Assembly: GCF_002280785.1 (NCBI RefSeq)
Contig: NZ_NCEQ01000013.1
Coordinates: 90,637-154,636 of the forward strand
Direction: 5' to 3'
Length of the DNA: 64,000 bases
DNA from: Brevundimonas subvibrioides
Lineage (GTDB): Bacteria > Pseudomonadota > Alphaproteobacteria > Caulobacterales > Caulobacteraceae
Positions 43,911-54,650 of the stretch are shown piece by piece. A program made the translations under genes and the position numbers. Position 1 is the stretch's first letter. Each line of letters starts with the position of its first letter. The notes below the pieces were generated by a model, which was not told the DNA's origin, made no database searches, and was given only the letters and a program-made list of their open reading frames with translations.

Positions 43911-44783
43911 CTAGCCGAACGTCACATAGACGAAGGCGAACAGGAACAGCCAGACCACGTCCACGAAATGCCAGTACCAGGCGGCGGCCTCGAAACCGAA
44001 ATGCTTCTGAGGCGTCATCTGGCCGGCCAGCAGGCGCAGCAGGCAGACGGCCAGGAAGATGGTTCCCAGCAGGACGTGGAAGCCGTGGAAACCCGTCGCC
44101 ATGAAGAAGATCGAACCGTACAGGCCCGAGTTGGCGGCTTCCGCGTTGAAGAACAGGTTCTCGTGGAGGATGTGCTGGTATTCATAGACCTGAACGGCGG
44201 TGAACAGCGCGCCCAGGACCACGGTGATGATCAGGCCCATCTTGGCGCCATTGCGGTCGCCGACCTGAAGGGCGTGGTGCGCCCAGGTGACGGTCGTGCC
44301 GGACAGCAGCAGGATGACAGTGTTCAACAGCGGCAGCTGCCACGGATCCAGAACCTCGACGCCCTTCGGCGGCCAGGTCGACCAGGCGGCGGCGGTATCG
44401 GCCCAGTTGGAGATTTCCGGGATGTGGGCGCGGGCTTCGTTGAAGACCGCCATCTCGAAGAACATCCAGAAGAAGGCGGCGAAGAACATGATCTCCGACG
44501 CGATGAACAGCACCATGCCGTAGCGCAGGCCGATAGAGACGACCGGTGTGTGATCGCCGCGGCGGCTTTCCTTGATCACGTCCGACCACCAGCCGAAGGC
44601 CGAGTAGAGCACGCCGGCCAGACCGGCGAAGAACAGCCACGACGTGCCTTCCGGCAGGCCGAAGAGGCCCTTCATCCAGGCCACGGCGCCGACCATCATG
44701 ACGGTCGTCGCGATCGAGGCGACCAGCGGATAGGGGCTGGGATCGACCAGGTGATAGTCGTGGTGTGGAGCGGCGTGGGCCAT
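43911..44783 (-). CDS. coxC: Cytochrome c oxidase subunit III
   Basis: The 290-residue seven-helix membrane subunit of the aa3 oxidase has HDYHLVDPSPYPLVASI, the Glu-containing helix AAFFWMFFEMAVF, TTVTWAHHALQVGDR and ATGFHGFHVLLGTIFLAVCL. The C-terminal WYWHFVDVVWLFLFAFVYV is diagnostic. It follows ctaG after 59 bases. Confidence 0.96.
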   Translation of the reverse strand: MAHAAPHHDYHLVDPSPYPLVASIATTVMMVGAVAWMKGLFGLPEGTSWLFFAGLAGVLYSAFGWWSDVIKESRRGDHTPVVSIGLRYGMVLFIASEIMFFAAFFWMFFEMAVFNEARAHIPEISNWADTAAAWSTWPPKGVEVLDPWQLPLLNTVILLLSGTTVTWAHHALQVGDRNGAKMGLIITVVLGALFTAVQVYEYQHILHENLFFNAEAANSGLYGSIFFMATGFHGFHVLLGTIFLAVCLLRLLAGQMTPQKHFGFEAAAWYWHFVDVVWLFLFAFVYVTFG

Positions 44784-44842
44784 GCGTCGTGTCTCTGAAT
44801 CGGCGAGAGAGGAGAAGTTCGAACGGGCTATAGCGTCGGCGT

Positions 44843-45421
44843 TCAGCCCGCGCCAGTGCCCCCGCGGGAGGCGTTCTGATTAGGAGACCCCTGATCGTCC
44901 TGCACGGGATAGAAGGTGTAGCTCAGGGTGATCTCATTGACGCCCGCAACCTCGCGGTCATCGACCATCTCGGGCGCGATGAAATACTGCATCGGGAACT
45001 GGCGGGTCTCGCCCGCCGCGATCGTCTGATCGTCGAAGCAGAAGCATTGCAGCTTCTGGAAATAGGCTCCCGTCTGCTCAGGCACGACGTTGTAGCTGGC
45101 GCGGACCAGGATCGGCTCGTCCGAAGTGTTGGTGACGTCGAAATACGCGATGCCGGTCTCGCCGATCTTCACCCGCTGAGTGACCTGTTCGGCCTTGAAC
45201 ACCATGGGCAGGCCCCGGACATTGGTGTCGAAGCGGATGGTGACTTCCCGGTCCAGCGTCTCCGTCGGAGCCTTGTCCGCCTTCATCGTCGTGCCGTTGA
45301 AGCCGGTGACCTGACAAAACATCCGGTACAGCGGCACCGCCGCGAAAGCGGCGCCGGTCATGGTCACGACCACACCGGCGCACAGCAGGGCGATCAGTTT
45401 TGCGGATCGGGGCGCGGCCAT
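44843..45421 (-). CDS. ctaG: Cytochrome c oxidase assembly protein CtaG (Cox11)
   Basis: The 192-residue copper chaperone delivers CuB to subunit I. It has one N-terminal membrane helix, VPLYRMFCQVTGFNGTT and the copper-binding LQCFCFDDQTI (CFC motif), then QFPMQYFIAPEM. The ATG at 45421 overlaps the coxF stop by one base; the longer frame upstream is a reading of coxF in another frame. The tail beyond YTFYPVQD is short. Confidence 0.95.
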   Translation of the reverse strand: MAAPRSAKLIALLCAGVVVTMTGAAFAAVPLYRMFCQVTGFNGTTMKADKAPTETLDREVTIRFDTNVRGLPMVFKAEQVTQRVKIGETGIAYFDVTNTSDEPILVRASYNVVPEQTGAYFQKLQCFCFDDQTIAAGETRQFPMQYFIAPEMVDDREVAGVNEITLSYTFYPVQDDQGSPNQNASRGGTGAG

Positions 45422-45627
45422 CAGTTGGAGGTCTCCGCCATCGACGCAGGCTGCGCAGGCGCGGACGCCAATGCGCGATCCTGGGCCGTACGGGCCGTCA
45501 TGTTCGCCTGCATCCGCATGAAGGTCGTGGTGAAGATCAGCACGATGAAGGCGACCAGCCCCACGGCGATCCACAGACTGCGCTTGTTGCGGGCCGCGAG
45601 TTGTTCAGGCGTCAGATAGACGGGCAT
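45421..45627 (-). CDS. CoxF-like small membrane protein of the oxidase cluster
   Basis: The 68-residue single-helix protein starts PVYLTPEQLAARNKRSLWIA, with a hydrophobic stretch AVGLVAFIVLIFTTTFMR and a short polar tail. Small proteins of this kind sit between ctaB and ctaG in alphaproteobacteria and are called CoxF or CtaF by position. A molecular role is not established. It lies 4 bases after ctaB and its stop overlaps ctaG. Confidence 0.8.
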   Translation of the reverse strand: MPVYLTPEQLAARNKRSLWIAVGLVAFIVLIFTTTFMRMQANMTARTAQDRALASAPAQPASMAETSN

Positions 45628-45631
45628 GGGC

Positions 45632-46609
45632 TCAGGTTCCGGGAACGACGAAGCTCTCGACCAGAAGGGCCGCGAACAGCGCCATCAGATACAGGATCGA
45701 GAAGGCAAACAGGTTCCGCGCCGGTTTGGCCTCGGCACGGACATCATACAATGCGGCCTCTCGCCCCACGGCCTCGGCCTTGTCGGGCGCGTCCCCGGCC
45801 CGGGACCGCCACAGCCGTGCGGCCAGGGCGAGGAAGGCCAGGCCGCCGACGATCGAGACGGTCAGATAGATGCCACCCCCCATGCCGACAACGCCCGGGG
45901 CGATCGCGACAGGCACGAAGATCAGGCTGTAGAGCAGGATCTGCAGTCGGGTCGATTTCGCCCCCTTGGCCACCGGCATCATCGGGATGCCGGCCTTGGC
46001 GTAGTCACCGGCCGAATACAGGGCCAGGGCCCAGCTGTGCGGCGGGGTCCACAGGAAGATGATCAGGAACAGCAGCCACGCCTGCCAAGGCGCCGATCCG
46101 GTCGCGGCGGCCCAGCCGATCACGGGCGGGAAGGCGCCCGCAGCCCCGCCGATGACGATGTTCTGCGGCGTCCGTCGCTTCAACATCATCGTGTAGAAGA
46201 CGGCGTAATAGACGATGGTCATGGCCAGCAGACCGGCCGCGAACCAGTTGGTGTTCATGCCCAGCAGCATGACCGAAAAGACCGAAAGGACGATGCCGAA
46301 GGCGATGGCGTCGTTGCGCTTCAGTCTCCCCGCGGCGACGGGACGGCCCCGCGTGCGGCGCATCAAGGCGTCGGTCTCGCCCTCGATGGCCATGTTCAGC
46401 GCGCCCGCCGCGCCCGCGCCGACGGCGATGCACAGGATGGCGATGGCGGCGACCAGCGGGTTGATCGAGCCCGGCGCGACGACCAGGCCGGTGGCGGCGG
46501 TGAACACCACCAGCGACATCACGCGCGGCTTCAGCAGCTGGAAGAAGTCTTCCGGCTGGGTTGTCGACGGGACGTGGACCGGGATGGGGGCTGGGGCTTG
46601 GGTCATCAA
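45632..46609 (-). CDS. ctaB: Protoheme IX farnesyltransferase (heme O synthase)
   Basis: The 325-residue UbiA-family multi-helix enzyme farnesylates heme b, the first step to heme a. It has [40 protein letters not shown] (the NxxxD-type prenyl-diphosphate site with DALMRRT) and the second Asp-containing loop near [15 protein letters not shown]. It lies between coxA and the assembly genes, 62 bases after coxA. Confidence 0.96.
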   Translation of the reverse strand: MMTQAPAPIPVHVPSTTQPEDFFQLLKPRVMSLVVFTAATGLVVAPGSINPLVAAIAILCIAVGAGAAGALNMAIEGETDALMRRTRGRPVAAGRLKRNDAIAFGIVLSVFSVMLLGMNTNWFAAGLLAMTIVYYAVFYTMMLKRRTPQNIVIGGAAGAFPPVIGWAAATGSAPWQAWLLFLIIFLWTPPHSWALALYSAGDYAKAGIPMMPVAKGAKSTRLQILLYSLIFVPVAIAPGVVGMGGGIYLTVSIVGGLAFLALAARLWRSRAGDAPDKAEAVGREAALYDVRAEAKPARNLFAFSILYLMALFAALLVESFVVPGT

Positions 46610-46615
46610 ATGAGA

Positions 46616-46648
46616 GGGGCCGCCTCCCGGGGTCGGAAGGCGGCCCTC
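46616..46648 (-). other. Strong stem-loop between coxA and ctaB
   Basis: On the minus strand GAGGGCCGCCTTCC and GGGAGGCGGCCCCTC pair almost fully around a short GACC-type loop, without a following T-tract. It may stabilise the coxBA message or attenuate transcription into ctaB, setting subunit to assembly-factor ratio. Confidence 0.6.
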
Positions 46649-46670
46649 ATCCTAACACGGACGGGAGGGG

Positions 46671-49281
<2,611 letters not shown>

Positions 49282-49311
49282 GCGAGAAATCCTCATCAAA
49301 GTCATCTGCAT

Positions 49312-49342
49312 CAAGTATTTGCGATCCACTCGCATATACTTG
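49312..49342. promoter_or_regulatory. Long palindrome upstream of coxB
   Basis: CAAGTATTTGCGA and TCGCATATACTTG form 13-base arms with one mismatch around a 5-base spacer. It ends 31 bases before the coxB start, in the range of an operator or 5' leader structure. A regulator cannot be named. Its words (CAAG, TTGCGA) recur in the padR upstream box. Confidence 0.6.
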
Positions 49343-49488
49343 GCCGGGCTCTCTGGAGACGCGGCGTTTCAGGGCCGGTCCATATCGCCCCGGTTCGCGG
49401 TTGCCAAGCGATTGGGCGTCGCAGGCGCGATTTCGTCGCGCCTCGGGACCGAACGCCGTTTCTTAAATCGCTGTCATGTTTGAACAGC

Positions 49489-49517
49489 TACCTTGCGCCG
49501 CAAGATACCTTGCGATA
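49489..49517. promoter_or_regulatory. Putative PadR operator
   Basis: TACCTTGCG-CCGCAAGATACCTTGCGATA contains TACCTTGCG twice, plus the inverted word CGCAAG. CAAGATACCTTG is a near-perfect dyad. The box lies about 30 bases before the padR start, where an autoregulated PadR protein would bind. Confidence 0.5.
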
Positions 49518-49547
49518 GCCTATGGAAATCAAAGGAGGTGTTCGGAC

Positions 49548-49907
49548 ATGGCCGAAACCATAGAGATCCAGTTGAAGAAGGGAGTGCTCGGACTGTGTGT
49601 CCTGGCCCTCCTGGCCCGCGCCGACAGCTATGCCTACGAGATCGCCAGCCGCCTGTCGGATGCGATCGACATGGGCGAAGGCACCATCTACCCGCTCATG
49701 CGCCGCATGCAGACCGACGGGCTGGTGGAGACCTATCTGGTCGAATCATCGTCGGGGCCGTCGCGCAAATACTATCGGCTCAGCCCGGCCGGGCGCGACG
49801 CGCTGGTCGCCCAGTCCGCCGAATGGACCCATTTCACTCGCGCCGTGGATGCGATCGTCGCCAATGACGAAGCCCCCGCGGCTCCTGCTCCGGGAGAAGC
49901 AGCATGA
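49548..49907 (+). CDS. PadR-family transcriptional regulator
   Basis: The 119-residue winged-helix repressor has LKKGVLGLCVLALLARADSY, YAYEIASRLSDAI, MGEGTIYPLMRRMQTDGLV and GPSRKYYRLSPAGRDAL, the canonical PadR N-terminal domain. The C-terminal dimerisation part is short. ATG 49548 follows the very strong Shine-Dalgarno AAAGGAGGTG. It overlaps the DUF1700 gene by four bases, so it is likely the autorepressor of the padR-DUF1700-DUF2807 operon. Confidence 0.93.
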   Translation: MAETIEIQLKKGVLGLCVLALLARADSYAYEIASRLSDAIDMGEGTIYPLMRRMQTDGLVETYLVESSSGPSRKYYRLSPAGRDALVAQSAEWTHFTRAVDAIVANDEAPAAPAPGEAA

Positions 49908-50494
49908 CACGAACCGAATTCCTCAGTCGCCTGAGGCAGGGCCTCGTCGGCCTGCCCATGTCCGTGGCCGCCGAGATCGTCGCGGACTACGAGACGCATT
50001 TCAACGACGGCATAGCCGCCGGACGCTCGGAGGCCGAGGTGGCCACCGCGCTCGGTGATCCGGCCCGCCTCGCTCGTGAACTCCGCGCCGAGGCCGGCGC
50101 ACAGCGCTGGCATCAGGAGAAGAACCCCTCCGCCGCCGCCGCCGCCGTCTTCGCGGTGCTCGGCCTGGGCGCCATCGACATCCTGATCCTGCTGCCCATC
50201 CTGATGGGCGTGATCGGCACCCTGTTCGGCATGTTCATCGCTGTGATCGCGCTGTTCGTTTCAGGTGGCGCCATCATGGTTGCGGGGCCGTTCGCCGGGT
50301 TTCCGGGTGGCGTCGCCGCAGCACTGCTGGCGGGTCTGGGCCTGATGGCCGGGGCCGCCTCGGCCGGGGCCTTGCTGGCCATCCTCACCATCTGGCTGGT
50401 CAACGGCATCGTCTGGTTCGCCCGCCTGCACTACCGCCTGCTCAAGCCTGCGCTTGAGCCCCAAGCCAACGCTGTCACGGGAGACCCCGCATGA
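49904..50494 (+). CDS. DUF1700/HAAS-type membrane protein
   Basis: The 196-residue protein starts TRTEFLSRLRQGLVGLP, then IVADYETHFNDGIAAGRSEAE and ALGDPARLARELRAE, the cytosolic helical domain typical of DUF1700. It continues with about three hydrophobic segments rich in Gly and Ala. Such proteins usually follow PadR regulators and are thought to sense or modulate envelope state; the function is not proven. It overlaps padR and the next gene by four bases each. Confidence 0.88.
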   Translation: MTRTEFLSRLRQGLVGLPMSVAAEIVADYETHFNDGIAAGRSEAEVATALGDPARLARELRAEAGAQRWHQEKNPSAAAAAVFAVLGLGAIDILILLPILMGVIGTLFGMFIAVIALFVSGGAIMVAGPFAGFPGGVAAALLAGLGLMAGAASAGALLAILTIWLVNGIVWFARLHYRLLKPALEPQANAVTGDPA

Positions 50495-51366
50495 TCCGGA
50501 CCCTTCTCATCATCGCCGCCGCCGGTCTCGTCCTGGCCACGGCTTCCCTCGGCGGCGCCTTTGCACTCGGGGGCCGCGACATGGCCCGCCACGGCTGGGA
50601 GTGGACCTTCCACGACAAGGATGGGGACACCGTCTCCTTCGAACGCGACGACGGCACGCGCGGTCCGGACGTGACCCGGACCCTCGAGTGGACCGGCGGC
50701 CAGACCCTGACCGTCGACCTGTCCGCCGATATCGACTACGTCCAGGGCGCCACGCCGGGGGTCACCATCACCGGCCCCGCCCAGCTGGTCGAGCGGGTCC
50801 GGCTGGTCGACGGCCGCCTGACCTGGGCGGATCGCGACGGCCCCAACCACGAGACGGTCGTCTTCGGCCGCAACGAACACGGCCGGGGCATCTGGGTGCA
50901 TTCGGAGGCGGTGAAGATCGTCGTCACGGCGCCGAACATCAACAGCTTCAACCTCGAAGGTTCGGCTAACCTGATGCTCCGCGACTATGACCAGGACACC
51001 CTGGCGATCGACATCTCCGGTTCGGGGGAGGTCACGGCGACGGGACGCACCCGGGCCCTGGAAGTCGACATCTCCGGCTCCGGCGACGCCGATCTCGGGG
51101 CGCTGGTGACCACCGACGCCAACATCGCCATCGCCGGTTCGGGGGACGCCGTCGTCGCCCCGACCGGCCGGGCCGATATCTCCATAGCCGGTTCCGGCGA
51201 CGTGCAGCTGAACACACGACCCGCGACGGTCAACCAGCAGGTCTCGGGCTCCGGCGAGGTCGACTACGCCAGCGTTTCGGAAGAGACCACCGTCACGACC
51301 ACACGTCAGATCGCCCAAGGCCCCGGCGTCTCGGTCAGCACCAGCACCACGGTTCCCGCGCCCTGA
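50491..51366 (+). CDS. DUF2807 (GIN-domain) beta-helical exported protein
   Basis: The 291-residue protein has an N-terminal signal or anchor (LIIAAAGLVLATASLGGAFA) and a body with recurring ISGSGEV, ISGSGDAD, IAGSGDAV, IAGSGDVQ and VSGSGEV units spaced about 18-20 residues apart. This is the hallmark of the putative auto-transporter adhesin head GIN domain, a right-handed beta-helix. The role is unknown. It overlaps DUF1700 by ATGA and ends the PadR operon before a family A repeat. Confidence 0.88.
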   Translation: MIRTLLIIAAAGLVLATASLGGAFALGGRDMARHGWEWTFHDKDGDTVSFERDDGTRGPDVTRTLEWTGGQTLTVDLSADIDYVQGATPGVTITGPAQLVERVRLVDGRLTWADRDGPNHETVVFGRNEHGRGIWVHSEAVKIVVTAPNINSFNLEGSANLMLRDYDQDTLAIDISGSGEVTATGRTRALEVDISGSGDADLGALVTTDANIAIAGSGDAVVAPTGRADISIAGSGDVQLNTRPATVNQQVSGSGEVDYASVSEETTVTTTRQIAQGPGVSVSTSTTVPAP

Positions 51367-51373
51367 TCGCAAA

Positions 51374-51505
51374 ATCCTCCCCCGTCGGGGGAGGTGGCGC
51401 GGCGCTTCTTCAGCGCCGTGAAGGAGGGGGGGCGCCCCAGACCGGGTGTCTGCGGCTGGCCCCCTCCACCACTTCGTGGTTCCCCTCCCCCATCGGGGTG
51501 AGGAT
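51374..51505 (-). repeat. Intergenic palindromic repeat, family A, copy 4
   Basis: The inverted-orientation copy (131 bp) lies between the DUF2807 stop and tldD. Ends are CCTCCCCCGTCGGGGGAGG and CCCCTCCCCCATCGGGGTGAGG, with GAAGAAGCGCCGCGCC on the minus strand as in copy 1. Confidence 0.85.
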
Positions 51506-51540
51506 TGGCGCGAGCCCTGCCAGCGCCTACTTGTACCTCC

Positions 51541-52971
51541 ATGACCGTCCACATCCCCCCGCCGCCCCTGCTCGAAACCTCGGGCGTCGATCCTGACGAA
51601 GCCCTGTCGATCCTCCGGGAGGCGCTGCAGGGCGCCGACGACGGCGAACTCTTCCTCGAACGCTCCGAGTCCGAATCGCTCGTCTTCGACGACGGCCGTC
51701 TGAAGGCCGCCGCCTATGACGCCACCGAGGGCTTCGGCCTGCGCGTCGTCGCTGGTGAGACCGCCGGCTACGCCCACGCCAACGAGATCAGCTCGGCCGC
51801 CCTCCGCCGCGCGGCTGATTCGGCGGCGCTGGCCAAGTCCGGCCATGCCGGCGTCACCGCCGAGGGCCCCCGCGCCACCAACCAGAAGCTCTACGACGCG
51901 GTCGATCCCCTCGCCTCGCCCGCCTTCTCCGACAAGATCGCCCTGCTGCAGGAGATCGACGCCTGGGCCCGCGCCCGCGACCCGCGCGTCGTCCAGGTCT
52001 CGGCCTCGATCGTCGGCGAGCGCCGCGCCATCGAGATCCTGCGCGCCGACGCCCTGACCGTGCGAGACGTCCGCCCGCTCGTGCGGCTGAACGTCTCCAT
52101 CACGGTGGAGAAGGACGGCCGGCGTGAGACCATGTCCAACGGCGCGGGCGGCCGCGCCGGCTTCGAAAGCTGGATCACGCCCGACCGCTGGCAGGCCCAG
52201 GTGGATGAGGCCCTGCGCGGCGCCCTGGTCAATCTCGAGGCCGTCGACTGTCCGGCCGGTGAGATGGATGTCGTTCTCGCCGCCGGCTGGCCCGGCGTCC
52301 TGCTGCACGAGGCCATCGGCCACGGCTTCGAAGGCGACTTCCACCGCAAGGGCTCGTCGGTCTTCTCCGGCATGATGGGCCAGCGCGTCGCCGCCCCCGG
52401 CGTCACCATCGTCGATGACGGCTCCATCGCCGGCCGTCGCGGTTCGCTCAGCGTCGATGACGAAGGCACCCCGACCTCGCGCACCGTCCTGATCGAGGAC
52501 GGCATCATGGTCGGGCTGATGAACGACCGTCTGTCGGCGCGTCAGCTGGGCCAGCGCGCTACCGGCAACGGCCGGCGTCAATCGTTTGCCCACCAGCCCA
52601 TGCCGCGCATGACCAACACCTTCATGGAGGGCGGCAAGGACAAGCAGGCCGACATGATCGCCTCGACCAAACGGGGGCTCTATGCCGCCAACTTCGGCGG
52701 CGGCCAGGTCGACATCACCAACGGCAAGTTCGTCTTCCAGTGCACCGAGGCCTATCTGATCGAGGACGGAAAGATCACCGCCCCCGTGCGCGGCGCGACC
52801 CTGATCGGCGACGGGGCCACGGCCCTGACCAATGTCTCGATGATCGGCGATGACTTCGCCTTCGACCCCGGCGTCGGCGTCTGCGGCAAGGCAGGCCAGG
52901 GCGTGCCGGTCGGCATCGGCCAGCCCTCGCTCAAGATCGGCGGCCTGACCGTCGGCGGCACGGCGGTCTGA
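51541..52971 (+). CDS. tldD: TldD family metalloprotease subunit
   Basis: The 476-residue protein is the catalytic subunit of the TldD/TldE (PmbA) protease, which degrades unfolded peptides and matures some RiPPs. The metal site is LLHEAIGHGFEGDF (HExxxH, about residues 258-263). Other family blocks are SLVFDDGRLKAAAYDATEGF, FAHQPMPRMTNTFMEGG and CGKAGQGVPVGIGQPSLKIG. ATG 51541 lies after the family A repeat; the upstream frame is partly repeat. TldE is not in this window. Confidence 0.95.
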   Translation: MTVHIPPPPLLETSGVDPDEALSILREALQGADDGELFLERSESESLVFDDGRLKAAAYDATEGFGLRVVAGETAGYAHANEISSAALRRAADSAALAKSGHAGVTAEGPRATNQKLYDAVDPLASPAFSDKIALLQEIDAWARARDPRVVQVSASIVGERRAIEILRADALTVRDVRPLVRLNVSITVEKDGRRETMSNGAGGRAGFESWITPDRWQAQVDEALRGALVNLEAVDCPAGEMDVVLAAGWPGVLLHEAIGHGFEGDFHRKGSSVFSGMMGQRVAAPGVTIVDDGSIAGRRGSLSVDDEGTPTSRTVLIEDGIMVGLMNDRLSARQLGQRATGNGRRQSFAHQPMPRMTNTFMEGGKDKQADMIASTKRGLYAANFGGGQVDITNGKFVFQCTEAYLIEDGKITAPVRGATLIGDGATALTNVSMIGDDFAFDPGVGVCGKAGQGVPVGIGQPSLKIGGLTVGGTAV

Positions 52972-53087
52972 GACGTCCCCGACACGCCCGTCTTCGCCCT
53001 GCGCCTCCCCGACGTTCACCAAATGTTCTATGATCCTGCAGGTCGACCCGAATGCCTCGGGACGCGGCGCGATGCGGGGTTGGAACA

Positions 53088-53438
53088 ATGCAGGGCTGGA
53101 AGGAACGACTGGATCAGGCGCTGAAAGCGCAAGGGATTCACAAGTCATACGCGCTGGCCGTCGAGCTGGGCGTCGATGAAAGCGCCATCAGCCGATGGCG
53201 CCGGGGTCCGTCGATCTCGCTGGACAACGCCGTCAAACTTTGTCGCGCGCTGGATGTCTCCCTGGACTGGCTCCTGACCGGGCGCGGCCATGTCCATGCC
53301 CACCGGGACGAGGAGGCGGCGCTCGATCGGCTGACCCGGGAACTGCTGGCGGATCTGTCCGAAGATCGCGCCTCTGAAGCGATCGACGCGCTGGTCGGCC
53401 TCGTCAGAATTCTCAGACCCGTCCGGGACCACCCCTGA
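53088..53438 (+). CDS. XRE-family helix-turn-helix regulator
   Basis: The 116-residue protein has an N-terminal HTH_3 domain (QALKAQGIHKSYALAVELGV, DESAISRWRRGPSISLDNAV, ALDVSLDWLLTGRG; about residues 8-62) followed by a charged helical C-terminus (LDRLTRELLADLSEDRASEA) probably for dimerisation. A possible -10 TATGAT lies at 53029. It precedes, on the same strand, the three-gene cassette of unknown function, separated by 154 bases, and may regulate it. ATG 53088 is chosen over 53052 because it opens directly on the HTH fold. Confidence 0.85.
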   Translation: MQGWKERLDQALKAQGIHKSYALAVELGVDESAISRWRRGPSISLDNAVKLCRALDVSLDWLLTGRGHVHAHRDEEAALDRLTRELLADLSEDRASEAIDALVGLVRILRPVRDHP

Positions 53439-53514
53439 AGCGCCGCGCGCAAGAGGTCGCCCGCTTTCGTGTGCGGGACACAAGGAACAATCCTACCTAA
53501 GGTTGTGAATAGCG

Positions 53515-53528
53515 GCGATCATTATCGC
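53515..53528. promoter_or_regulatory. Small palindrome upstream of the uncharacterised cassette
   Basis: GCGAT-CATT-ATCGC is a perfect 5 bp dyad with a 4-base spacer, located 65 bases before the first cassette gene in a relatively AT-rich leader (CCTAAGGTTGTGAATAGC). Size and placement suit an XRE-type operator. Evidence is positional only. Confidence 0.35.
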
Positions 53529-53592
53529 ATGGATTGCATTTCGCCATCCACGCCCGGCCCTGCCGGGGCGACCCTTCGCCACGAGATCCGCC

Positions 53593-54261
53593 ATGTCCAC
53601 GCCCTATGAAATCGATATCTCCCTGTCCCCCGAGACCGTCAAAGAGCTGAAAGACGGCGGCTACGCCCTGTACGGGTTCAAGGCCGTCAAGAGCACCGTG
53701 GTCGGCGCCGCGCCGCTGGTCTGGTTCACCGATCTGAACTTCCTGAACACCACCAGGGTCAAATGGACCGAGCAGTATCAGGCCTACATCTCGACGGATC
53801 AGATCATCTCGAACGGCGTCATCGACGCCAGCGCCAATGTCGACATCAATCTGGGCCAGACCGCCAATGTCGATGAGGACCAGAACCTGACTCCGGTCAG
53901 CGAGGGCACGCCGCTGGCGATTTCCATCTTCAATCAGTCCAGCATGCCCCTGACGGCCGGCATCTCCCAGATGAACAACGGGGCCGCCAATCCGATGTGC
54001 GCCATCCCCCTGCACGGCAACATGCTGGATGTCGTGGTGCCGATCGAGAAGGTCCTGCTGACCTTCGCCTCCAACACCGTCAACACCGGCACTGTGATCT
54101 ACAAGGCCTATGCCTCGGGCCTGCTGATCGACCTGACCGCCGACAGCACCCGCGCCGTCTCCTTCGACATCAACAAGGGCTGGGCCTGGGACGGCGGCAC
54201 CTGGGGCGTGCCGGTCAAGGCGAACGAGAGCCTGGTGCCCCTCTTGATCGAGGACTCCTGA
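53593..54261 (+). CDS. Uncharacterised cassette protein 1 (222 aa)
   Basis: I do not recognise this family. The protein lacks a signal peptide or membrane helix and is predicted beta-rich and acidic. It starts YEIDISLSPETVKELKDGGY, contains ALYGFKAVKSTVVGAAPLVW and IDINLGQTANVDEDQNLTP-like text, then CAIPLHGNMLDVVVPIEKVL (about residues 136-155) and GLLIDLTADSTRAVSFDI, ending GTWGVPVKANESLVPLLIED. The third gene of the cassette is a clear paralogue sharing these blocks. It may be a lectin-like or self-assembling protein, but nothing in the sequence proves this. Codon use is normal for the region. Confidence 0.8.
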   Translation: MSTPYEIDISLSPETVKELKDGGYALYGFKAVKSTVVGAAPLVWFTDLNFLNTTRVKWTEQYQAYISTDQIISNGVIDASANVDINLGQTANVDEDQNLTPVSEGTPLAISIFNQSSMPLTAGISQMNNGAANPMCAIPLHGNMLDVVVPIEKVLLTFASNTVNTGTVIYKAYASGLLIDLTADSTRAVSFDINKGWAWDGGTWGVPVKANESLVPLLIEDS

Positions 54262-54341
54262 CCCCGGCTGCCCGACCTGGCGCGGGCGGTCGCCCCCATC
54301 GGACGTCCGCGTCTCTTCTTCCTTCATCAAGGACCACAACC

Positions 54342-54584
54342 ATGCCCCAAACCATTATCCTCAAAGGTCAGGCGCACGCCTTCGCCGGCGGCGTCATCCC
54401 CAACAACGTCACCCTGACGACGACCAATCCGGCCACAGGCAACGTCACCTACACCCTGGCCGCCATGGGACCGATCGTCGTCCCGTTCGTCGGCAATCAG
54501 GTTCACACGTTCGTCCTGCCGGTGAACGGTAACCCTCTGGGGGTCTTCAACAATTCGACCTCCGGCCTGTCCTGCGTCTACTGA
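54342..54584 (+). CDS. Uncharacterised cassette protein 2 (80 aa)
   Basis: The small protein starts MPQTIILKGQAHAFAGGVIP and continues with alternating beta-type sequence (NVTLTTTNPATGNVTYTLAA, IVVPFVGNQVHTFVLPV). It has no charged clusters, signal peptide or membrane helix. The ATG at 54342 has AAGGACC upstream. It lies between the two paralogues, 80 and 66 bases from them, and has the look of a single small beta-sandwich or fibre subunit. No known family is recognised. Confidence 0.7.
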   Translation: MPQTIILKGQAHAFAGGVIPNNVTLTTTNPATGNVTYTLAAMGPIVVPFVGNQVHTFVLPVNGNPLGVFNNSTSGLSCVY

Positions 54585-54650
54585 GGTCGGTCGGGGCGAA
54601 GTCGTCCTTCGCCTCGACGCTCTCCTCTCCATGTCCTCCCGGAGATCGCC

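Noticed and set aside
46616..46648. Rho-independent terminator after coxA
   Set aside because: The stem is strong, but no T-tract follows on the minus strand and ctaB continues the cluster, so I call it a stem-loop only.
51374..51505. CRISPR-like repeat cluster
   Set aside because: Repeats of this type occur singly in gaps with internal palindromes; there are no regularly spaced repeats with unique spacers anywhere in the window.
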